Position numbers and translations under genes: made by a program. This document shows positions 55,370 to 64,000 of a stretch of 64,000 nucleotides of DNA, piece after piece. How positions within the stretch are numbered: position 1 is the first letter of the stretch; each line of letters starts with the position of its first letter. The notes below the pieces were generated by a model. It searched no databases, was not told the DNA's origin, and was given only the letters and a program-made list of their open reading frames with translations. The DNA lies in NCBI RefSeq assembly GCF_003597395.2, contig NC_133777.1:63781624-63845623 (forward strand), given 5' to 3'. The DNA comes from Chelonoidis abingdonii (Eukaryota; Chordata; Testudines; Testudinidae).

Positions 55370-58300
55370 CTATGCGTAGATAGAAGCTGTGGCTATTCCT
55401 AGTGAGTGGGGGGAGTATAGACTACATGTCTGTAGCAGCTAACCCAAGCCATGGTATGGTAAGAGATGTCTTCTAATAAAGAGGAGAAGTGGTGAGTGTA
55501 TCAGTGCTACAGTATAACAATCCTGGCCCCTGAATAAGGCTGAGAGTTAATCTAATGAAAGACATTGGTGAGCCACAGCGTATGGCTTAATTTATGTTGC
55601 TCATTACCTCCAACATCAGTCCCCGAAACCACAAACTCAAAATATACTAGAGGGAATTAAATCCTCATGGTGAAATGCTGCACCATATTTGAAAATTAGC
55701 AGCAAGAACCCAGGAGCCTCACAGAATGCTACAACGCCTCATTGCACTCCTGTGGCAGATCAAAGGGCAACAGCCCATTAAAACACACCTTTTTGTATTC
55801 ATGAAGCATTCGGCATTAAAAAACCAAACCTTCGTGATTGCACAAATTGACTCAGTGCCATGCTTCCTACAGCTCTCTTCACTGCAGGGGGCCAGGGAGC
55901 CTTCACAGAACTCTCACTACCAACTGAGAACAATAGGGAATAGTCATTTCATGCCAGAATTTAAAATCTTTATGATTTAGTCAAAACTATTCACTATGAG
56001 TGACACTCGCTACTGTGAGAAGGAGTCATGCAAAGCCCTTCATACTGCTTACATCCCTCATAAACCCTTACCAGTTAATTGGCGCTTCAGTTGTGCATCA
56101 GACCCTTCCTGATCTCCTTGCTCAGGGATGGTTTTTCATCCCATAATATCTAATGTATTCATATCTTTATACCCCATGCATGAAATTCATCTAAACGCAG
56201 AGAATATGAACAAGGCATTATGCATCACTTGAATTCAGTGTAAAGCCCCACCAAAGCCCAATAAAGTCAATGGGATCTTTCCATCGGACTCTTACTGAGA
56301 AGAGGATCTTATCCATGCCCCCTGCACTGGTGTGAATTTTACTTTCTTCCTGCAGCTGCATCCAATCTTGTGCTTTAACCTTCTCCAGCCCCATGACAAC
56401 CGCTGACTTGTTGGGCTTGTTTCCATAATGGCACTGATCTGCTCCTAAGCTGCAGCAGCACTTCTTTTCTGGGTTGCAGCCAATCTGGTGGCCTATCTCA
56501 AATTGTTTATTTACAATACATCTAAAAGCTTTTTGACATCCCAATCAGTAGTAAAATGAAATAGTCATTGATTTCCTAGAAGATATATCAGTCTTTACAT
56601 CATTATAAAGAGGAAGAAAAGTAGAGAGCTAAGAGATAATGAGTCGTAATGTCTGAGTATCTCATTCTGTCAATGGAAAAAGCTATATATATATACACAC
56701 AGATTTCTAAGGACTGATAATTATAAACACTCAGAAAATATTAGCAAACTTTAAAAGCTTTTAGAGTATGTTGTACACAAAAATACTGAAGTTTTTGACC
56801 TGTAGAAAATATCCAGCTTGATAAACCATTCTAACCCTGAATGATGGCTCTGCATAAGTTAATAACCACCGCTAGGGAAATAACACCAGCTAACTGAATA
56901 TAGATCTAACCCAGGCAGCACTGTTTATATTGAGTTGCCAGTCATTTCCTGAACATGACTGTCTCTATGCAGTGCATAACGGAGGTGCTTATTAGATTAG
57001 TGATATGAGGGTCATACCTTCTGTCATGATTCCTTATTTGGAAAATAAAATGGAGCTATAGTAATGTTTTCCCCAGCAGATATCAAAAATAATCTTGAAC
57101 TATTAGAACAGAGTTGGGTTTCAAATAACTCGTCTCAAGGTAGGGTTTCTCAGCTGGTGAAGTACTTAGCATAAGAACTACTTGTCCTTTTACAGATTTT
57201 TTTTTAAACAATTGGAAACTGATGTCCTAATTAAAACTGTTCCCTTCAAGCAGTTTATGTCCTAACACCCCCAAATCCTACATCCTAGCTAGGTGGAGGC
57301 AAGACTAAGCAAATCAAGGTGGATTGGGAGAGGGGAACACACACACACTTTACCCCCATCTAGCCCACACACAGATGCCCAAGAAATCATACTACAGCCT
57401 GGGGCTGCATTACCTTTCCTACTGTGCCTTCCCCACCATATGAGTTCTGGGAGTTGCTGTGCCCAGACGAGTCCTGGGAGAGTGGGCACCCTTAAAAATA
57501 TGACATGTTCATTCACATACTGATTCTTGTGCAACCAGTGCTTAATGTTCTTCCAGACACAGCCCCTTCATCCCCTGACACAACCCACTCTTCTGATATC
57601 TTTTCTGTGAACAGTAGGTGGCAGTCATGTTCCTTCTGCATGCTGCAACTCCTACTATTTGCTTAGGTTCCCATTGGAATCTGAGTGGTGCTGTCTGGAG
57701 TTGAGCACTCTTGGGAAAAGCCAAGAGTCCCCTTCAGTCATTCCACCAAGATACATCCAAAGCCCTCATTCCAAAACCACCGGCTCTGTCTAATCACCCT
57801 TGCTGTCTAAATAGCTCTCTTGCTGTGTTCAGAAGTCTTGTACGCAAAGCTATAAGGAAGTCACCATAACACACTATAAGGGATTATTGTGAAGATGTCT
57901 TCAAGATTGAGCAGTTTATTACAGAAAGGGAGCAAATGGCAACCAGGATGGAAATGAGGATCTTCATATGAAAATAAGAGAAACCAACATCTTTGGGGAA
58001 AGTAGGAATTACAAAGGACCTCAGTGTACTGTAGTATGTACAGATATGAAGCAAAAAACAAATAGGAAGATACAAAGCTCCGCAAGCAAATTTACATAGA
58101 CTATGGGGGCAAGAGCATAGCTACGGAAGTGAAATGTGATTTGTTCATGAGTAAATGTGTGAAATTATGCAGACAGTAATAAGAGCAAATAATGTACGTG
58201 TGTATGTATAGATAAAAAGAAATATACCCGTATTTGGAAGCAAAATATTCTGAAGTGCTGTTCAGCTGGTAACTCTGAAGTAACATGCTGATGTAGGCTT

Positions 58301-58660
58301 CCTGGTTTATTCCTGTTGTGTTTTTCCTCTGTTCGCACACTAGTTTGTGCTTACCTTGTTTAGTATGACATATGGAACTCCTCCTACTGTAGCGAGGCTT
58401 GCAAATTCCATAGCAATTCAAGTGAAAGAGTGCTAACGCTGCTTACAGATGTGCCAAAACTATGACAAAATGAAAGAGAAACAGAACTTTCAAAGATATT
58501 GATGATGGCCAAAACCTCATCATGGAACCCATTAACCTTACCATTTATCTTTATGGGAACAGACTCAGTCTCATGTCAACTGATGTCTGGCTTAGAAGCA
58601 AATTAAACACTTCCAGCTTGTACCTTGTTTAAAAAAAGGGGATCTGGATTCAATTCCCGA
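55370..58660. other. Intron DNA, no gene seen
   Basis: Unique-looking sequence with short AT runs (56684-56701) and a CA run at 57338-57349. No gene or clear transposon. Confidence 0.4.
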
Positions 58661-58669
58661 CTCTACCAT

Positions 58670-58900
58670 AGTTTTCCCATGTGATCTTGGATAAATCCCG
58701 TAATTTCTCCATGCCTCAACTTGCCATCTGTAAAGTAGGGATAATACTTCCTTTCCTTCATGCTTTGTCTAGTTGGCTTTGTAAACACTTTGAGGCAAGG
58801 ACTGCCTTGCTGTTTGTTTGTATAATGCCGAGCACAGTGGGGGCCCTGATGTCAGTTGGTGCCTCTAGTGGCTACTGTAATATTTCAATGGGAGTTGCAG
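58670..58900 (+). repeat. MIR-like CORE-SINE with L2-type tail
   Basis: Contains GATCTTGGATAAATCCCGTA, CCATGCCTCAACTTGCCATC, TGTAAAGTAGGGATAATACT, then TTTGAGGCAAGGACTGCCTT and AATGCCGAGCACAGTGGGGG. This is the order seen in MIR-type amniote SINEs. The 89-codon frame across it is a by-product. Confidence 0.6.
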
Positions 58901-59055
58901 CTATTCCTTACCTCATAGGACCTTGCCCACGTAGCACAGGAAGTTTCTGAACTTCATAGAATATTACACTGAGAAACAGAATCCAAAGTCTTGTTTACTG
59001 AATACCCAAAATATAACCTGTGTAGTTTGAGGGCATGTCTACATCATGTTTTAAA

Positions 59056-59162
59056 ACCAAAAGCTTGTCTCTTTCACCAACAGAAGTAGGTCCATTACAA
59101 GATATTACCTCATCCACTTTGTCTCTCTCGAACCCACGGACCAACACTGCTACAACACTAGA
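59056..59162 (+). repeat. Copy of the GGTAATATCTTTTAT fold-back family (right arm)
   Basis: Reads GCTTGTCTCTTTCACCAACA, GAAGTAGGTCCATTACAAGA, TATTACCTCATCCACTTTGT and GGACCAACACTGCTACAACA, matching the right arm of 37158-37312 and the piece at 39664. Confidence 0.6.
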
Positions 59163-59412
59163 AAGGTATTAACAGACCAGTTATGAGCTTCCTGTTGCAT
59201 GCAGCTGTATTTGGAGTGGACTCAAATTTCTTTCCTAACGTAATATCAGATTGTCATGTATATCTGGAAATAAAATACAAAACTCTTTCTTCTAAGCTGC
59301 ACTAATTCGAGAGCTTCCCAGCAAATAAGACCAGTGGTTATTTCCATAAAAACCATAATATTGAACCTTGTGCACGTAAATGAGGGATAGCAAGTGACTT
59401 AATATACTAATA

Positions 59413-59785
59413 CAGTAGAACCTCAGTTACAAAGACCTCAGGAATGGAGGTTGTTCATAGCTCTGAAATGTTCTTAACTCTGAAAAAAATGTTATGGTTT
59501 TTTCAAAAGTTTACAACTGAACATTGACTTAATACAGCTTTGAAACTGTACTATATAGAAGAGAAATGCTGCTGTTAACCCTCTTAATTTAAATGAAACA
59601 AGCACAAACCGTTTCCTTACCATGTCAAATTTTTTTAAACTTTCCCTTTATTTTTTTCAGTAGTTTACATTTAACACGGTACTGTATTGTATTTGCTTTT
59701 TTTGTCTCTGCTACTGCCTGTGTACTTCTGGTTCCAAATGAGTTGAGTGGTTGACCAGTCAGTTCATAACTCTGAGGTTCCACTG
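59413..59785. mobile_element. Tigger-like MITE with TA target duplication
   Basis: 373 bp. The left end is CAGTAGAACCTCAGTTACAA and the right reads back as CAGTGGAACCTCAGAGTTAT. TA is present on both sides (59411-59412 and 59786-59787). The interior is AT-rich and non-coding. The ends are of the TcMar-Tigger type. Confidence 0.8.
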
Positions 59786-59789
59786 TATA

Positions 59790-62510
59790 TTTATATACCC
59801 CAAACCTTTTTTATTCACAAATCAGTTTTAGTGGATTTTTTTTTCTTTTTGGGGGTGATTATCAAAAAAAAGAGCAGCAGCAGCAGCATCTTTTATTTTT
59901 CACCTTCTCATCTTTCCTTCTGCTCCCTCCAAACTGTAACCCTCTTCCCTGCTGTCTTCCCCTCTTCATAGAACTGATCCATGATTTGCAGTCCACCCAC
60001 TCAAAGATAGACCATTCTGTTGGCAGACTGCTAACTCCATGTGCCAAAGGAGATGTGAGGAAAGGGAGTCAGAAAGCAGGGCTCTTCCCCTTAAAATAAT
60101 ACTCATCATTTTCCCCTGATCACATTGATTTCTCTCATTATGGCTGCCAGAATTCAGACTCAAGTGGAGAACTTTCATTAGTGTTTGCAGCAGGATGGGA
60201 TGTCACAGTTAGGGGCAGAACTACTCAGTATTCTGTGATTCTCCTGTAGATCCTATCCAAATATTACACAGTACACGCAAACAAAAAATGATCCTTTCAG
60301 AAAGTTCTCTCGCCACCGGACTGACCTAGCATAAATCCCCCCATTTTTTAAAATGTGCAATACAAGACAGTTAAATATAAACTTTATTCTGTTTCTTCTC
60401 TTATGAACCAAACTTCACACATGAGCTAATTAACTACATCTCAGAATGGACTGGAAATGATTACTGTACTATAAATGCTGTGGTTTCCTAGCAACCATGA
60501 GAGGTAAGTTGGAGACTGTGAAAGAGAAACCCGAATAACAGTATTTCAGACACTGAGGGGAATCTTATTCCTAGGTTTATCTGTTGGCTAGCTAGTCAAT
60601 TATTTTCAGTTTCTTTCTGCTTGCCCACTTCAAAGTTACATCTTAAATCTTTAGGTTGTAAGGGAGAGATTTTTCAAAGCCACAAATGGCAGTTAGGCAC
60701 TTAATTCCCACAGAACTGATTAAGTACCCAAGTGCCAATTGTGGATCTGAAAATCTCCTTCTATAATGTTGGAAAAACACAATCCTGCCTCCAGTTCCCA
60801 AAACAACATATACATATGGCACCCAATCCCCTGGACCAGGATTTTTGACCAGAAGGCTTGCCTGAATAAAGGCTGCAATTGTTTCATTGTAAAGGCATAT
60901 TGCTTCGGTGTAAAGTATGCAAAGAACTCTTGAAAATTCTTTACATTTTATTAACAGTAGAAAGTTTAAATGTAATTTTAAAAAATCCTGTGGCTAACTT
61001 AGTGGACTCTCTTTTCTTTTTTGCTCTTTTGAGCTCTTGAAATACTTTGTCATTTGAAGATGCTTATAGTTACTTACAATATTTTAATACTTTAGTGGAG
61101 GTGACACTATGTCACTGGATTCCAAAAATAGTCAATTTTTCAAGGCAGTTTACAATAACATCCTAACGACCAAAACTTCAACAAACTTCGTCAAAGCTCA
61201 CAAAATCACTTTGCACCTCGCTATGCAATTGCCACTCAGATGTGACATCACATAGCTAGAACTCTGGATTTCGTTTTTATCTTGGAGCAGAGAAAGGGGT
61301 CTCACTTTTTTTAAAACTGTTTTTGTTTAAGGGAAAGCGACTCATGAGAGCCACCTTAGCTATGCTGGGAACTTTTGAACCTGACAAAAAACCTCCTAAA
61401 CAGCAAAGTCAAAGGCCTTTGCCTATCTCTTTTCAGTATTGAAAAAATTCCTCTATTCTTTGGCCAATTCAAAGAACTGCTCAGCTATGGTTTATATTAC
61501 TCTGTGTTGCCCAAACAACTACCAAGAACATTTTACAATACCCAGTGAGAAGGCAAGAGCGTCCCTATAAATGTATTCAAGTATGTAGAAACTGATTAAA
61601 AAGTCCGAGTTGAATATTAAGCATGATTAGATTTTTATTTTGCTCCAGGCTTCTTACAGAGCAGAAATCTGTGCTGCTATCAGACTGAAATATTCCTTTA
61701 ATTTACGTCTCACCTTTTAAAATGGTCAGAAATTCACTAACAGGTTCAGAAAACAAACCTGAATCTACTTAAAAACAAAAGAATTTTACTTAGCTATTGC
61801 ATTTCTGAATCTTGTCAAAGTGGTGCCAAAAGGGGTCAGTGGGGGTCAGGGGGAGCGAGGGACGGTTCCTCTTCCTGCAGCACATTATGCACTGGCATAG
61901 CAGAGGTTAAAAAGAAACGGAATTAGTTTCATTTACAAGGATAGACTGAGAAATCACCAAGCAAAATGGCTGAATTTAGTAACTTCTACAAATCTCTCGT
62001 CTCTTGTAACTGAATGCAGGGCTCTGGGAATCTTTAGCTAGAGACTTGGAAACACCTGAACTAATCCTATGTTTTTTTGTTTTTGTGGGGTTTTTTTTTT
62101 TTTTTTTTGAGCACACAAAACTCCCATTGACCTTAATGCTCAAATCACAGGAGGAACTTTGTTTCTAGCAAGAATAGAGGAAGCGAGTGGGGCTGACCAA
62201 TGTAAATAAGCTTACAGGGCATAGAGAAGTGGAGTTAACTGGAATGAGTGTTCATTGGTTGAATTCTTCTTGGAGATGTATTTTAAATTCATATTGCTTC
62301 CTGCTGAGATGTTCAAGGCGTGGTGGTAGTGGTTGTTTCAAGAGGTTTTATGAACACTTAAACCTCTAACACCTACAACTGAATTTCATCCTATTGCCAG
62401 ATATGGGCTGTCTAGGCTGTGAGAGCATCAGTGCCAGTCATTTTGTGCACCAGTTTTTCTTCATGATATGTGGGTTTAACTCCCGTTTTTTCCAATGGTC
62501 TTGGTCTAAC
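59790..62510. other. Intron DNA, no gene seen
   Basis: Mostly unique AT-rich sequence. It holds an AGC microsatellite at 59874-59887, a palindromic repeat at 60667-60760 (AGATTTTTCAAAGCC...CTGAAAATCTCC) and a long poly(T) at 62090-62108. An apparent inverted relative of 17345-17710 lies near 61180-61215 (CTTCGTCAAAGCTCACAAAA). Confidence 0.4.
60667..60760. repeat. Short palindromic dispersed repeat
   Basis: GAGATTTTTCAAAGCCACAA and GGCAGTTAGGCACTTAATTC at the left are mirrored by GTACCCAAGTGCCAATTGTG and GATCTGAAAATCTCC at the right. Confidence 0.55.
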
Positions 62511-62512
62511 CT

Positions 62513-62672
62513 CAGGGCCACCCAGAGGATTCAGGGGGCCTGGGGCAAAACAATTTTGGGGGCCCCTTCCATAAAAAAAATTGCAATACTATATAATGCT
62601 ATATTCTCATGAGGGCTCCTGCGGGGCCTGGTGCAAATTGCCCCACTTGCTCTGCATCCACGGGCGGCCCTG
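62513..62672. mobile_element. GC-rich hAT-like repeat, family also at 18359
   Basis: 160 bp. The left end is CAGGGCCACCCAGAGGATTC and the right reads back as CAGGGCCGCCCGTGGATGCA. A TIR of about 11 bp is visible (CAGGGCCRCCC). Non-coding. Confidence 0.7.
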
Positions 62673-63168
62673 GGAAAAATAAACTTTCTGCACCTTGGCA
62701 CAAACCCAGTTTTGAGGAAAAATTCTTTACAAGGTATCACTGGTTCTCAGCATCAGTTAGTGCTAAAAGGCACTAAAGCTCATTAAAGGATTGGACAAAT
62801 ATTTTCCATCAAAACTTTTTCTAGATCGAAAACTAGGGGTTTTTAAAAAGCAAAAAAAAATCAGACAATGTCTGCTTTCCTTCAAAATTTGTTGAGCTTT
62901 TTTTAATTGAAAAGCTGAAATTAGTCTGCCAAAACCTGAATATAGTTTGGGGTTTCAGAAGCGTGTGGCCAAATATTTGCTGCTTGCTGTGTTGATTGTT
63001 TAAAGAAACAAAAAATATTCTGCTTAAAAAAAAATCCACAACTTTTGAACCACCTCAGCTTTTGACCAAACGCCTGAGCCCATCCAGTGATAGATTTTTC
63101 CAGGTTTCTGATACTTTGCTGGCTTCCTTGACTCATATCTGTCTCCATAATTTTGGGTTCATTTAGCT

Positions 63169-63382
63169 TAGAACATAAGAACAGCCATACTGGGTCAAAC
63201 CAAATGTCCATCCAGCCCAGTATCCTGTCTACCGACAATAGGACAACTGCCAAGTGCCGCCGAGGGAGTAAACCGACAGGTAAGCTCAAATGATCCTTCT
63301 CCTGCCTCATCTCACCTCTGACTCAGAGGATAGGGACACCATTCCTTACCCATCCTGGCTAATAGCCATTAATGCATCGTTA
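63169..63382. mobile_element. CR1-type LINE fragment
   Basis: Contains GAACATAAGAACAGCCATAC, TGGGTCAAACCAAATGTCCA, TCCAGCCCAGTATCCTGTCT and, later, GGGACACCATTCCTTACCCA with TCCTGGCTAATAGCCATTAA. I recognise this order from turtle and crocodilian CR1 copies. Orientation is not assigned. No coding frame survives. Confidence 0.65.
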
Positions 63383-63610
63383 ACCTGCCATGCAATATCT
63401 GTTTTCCTAGAGGACTGTGGCTCATGGGCCCCTCGCAACTGGAGACGAGTTTTAGTGTGGTTTGGTTTTAGTAAGAGCTATGTACATACTCCACGAACTC
63501 AGCATTTGAGCTTGTTTCAGAATCTGGGATGAGCCTATGTTGTGAAAACTGAAATGCTCAAAATAGCACATGCATGTGAATGGACACAGGGTGCTAAAAT
63601 TAAATTAACC

Positions 63611-63835
63611 CAGGGGGGTCTCAAATTCGGGGTCAGGACCCCTCAAGGGGTCACGAGGTTATTACTGGGGGTTGTGAGCTGTCAGCCTCCACCTCAAACC
63701 CTGCTTTGCCTCCAGCATTTATAATGGTGTTAAATATATAAAAAAGTGTTTTTAATTTATAAACCAGTAGGGAAGTCGCACTCAGAGGTTTGCTATGTGA
63801 AAGGGGTCACCAGTATAAACGTTTGAGAACCACTG
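63611..63835. mobile_element. hAT MITE with exact 8-bp target duplication
   Basis: 225 bp from CAGGGGGGTCTCAAATTCGG to the inverted end GTTTGAGAACCACTG. Both flanks are AATTAACC (63603-63610 and 63836-63843), an exact 8-bp duplication as hAT transposases make. Non-coding. Confidence 0.9.
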
Positions 63836-64000
63836 AATTAACCTCTCTGAAGCCTCAGTGAATGCAGGGGAGGGGGATCTCCCTTGGTAGGGTTGAGAAG
63901 GAGGTAAGTGGTGTAGGATATTGCTCTTCTCACGTGATTCCTTCCCCTGTGGCTAATTTTAAATGAAGCCACCCTCCCCTGACATGAATCTACCTATGGC

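Larger units (their letters stand above)
25234..64000 (-). other. TNFAIP8L3: TNFAIP8L3 first intron (presumed, continues off the window)
   Basis: The exon at 24671-25233 begins in phase 1 after a good acceptor, so an upstream coding exon must exist at higher coordinates. I looked on the - strand for a short acidic N-terminal exon ending in a split Gly codon, and for a CpG-rich first-exon region, and found neither. The 38.8 kb to the right edge is therefore treated as intron. It contains only repeats and unique non-coding DNA. A short exon could have been missed by eye. Confidence 0.5.

Overview
This window is nuclear DNA from a vertebrate, most likely a cryptodiran turtle. The genome is intron-rich and AT-rich, and only short split coding exons are present. 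The strongest clue to the organism is tRNA-derived SINE sequence of the tortoise Pol III/SINE type: A box, B box, and a 3' tail like the end of a CR1 LINE. It occurs full length at 41432-41595 (+) and 19669-19832 (-). A CR1-type fragment (63169-63382) and many reptile-style hAT and Tigger-like MITEs support this. The species cannot be named from the window.

Two protein-coding genes are visible, and they converge. On the + strand, the last five coding exons of AP4E1 (epsilon subunit of adaptor complex AP-4) lie at 833-1091, 2041-2616, 5386-5570, 9216-9373 and 9744-9904. Phases fit at every junction, and together they give 445 residues of hinge and C-terminal appendage plus a stop. The 5' part of the gene is left of the window. 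A candidate 3' UTR extends to about 12.4 kb. On the - strand, the large coding exon of TNFAIP8L3 (TIPE3) lies at 24671-25233. Its short upstream coding exon was not found, so its first intron appears to run from 25234 past the right edge. The same convergent AP4E1/TNFAIP8L3 order is known in human (15q21.2).

Layout: 1-9904, AP4E1 exons and introns with several TIR transposons. 9905-12400, probable AP4E1 3' UTR holding a fold-back MITE. 12400-21100, intergenic DNA with two fold-back elements, a purine-rich tract, a SINE and one LTR-like repeat. 21100-24670, possible TNFAIP8L3 3' UTR. 24671-25233, TNFAIP8L3 exon. 25234-64000, presumed TNFAIP8L3 intron 1 filled with repeats. These include a 1.5 kb hAT element whose two long inverted arms each carry the hAT dimerisation-domain end, a second copy of the 52.4-53.6 kb family also found at 6.75-8.63 kb, and numerous short palindromic repeats.

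I see no CpG-island promoter, no tRNA or rRNA gene apart from SINE-derived tRNA-like pieces, no CRISPR array and no intact transposase or retroviral coding region. The most unusual structure is the fold-back hAT element at 29485-30987.
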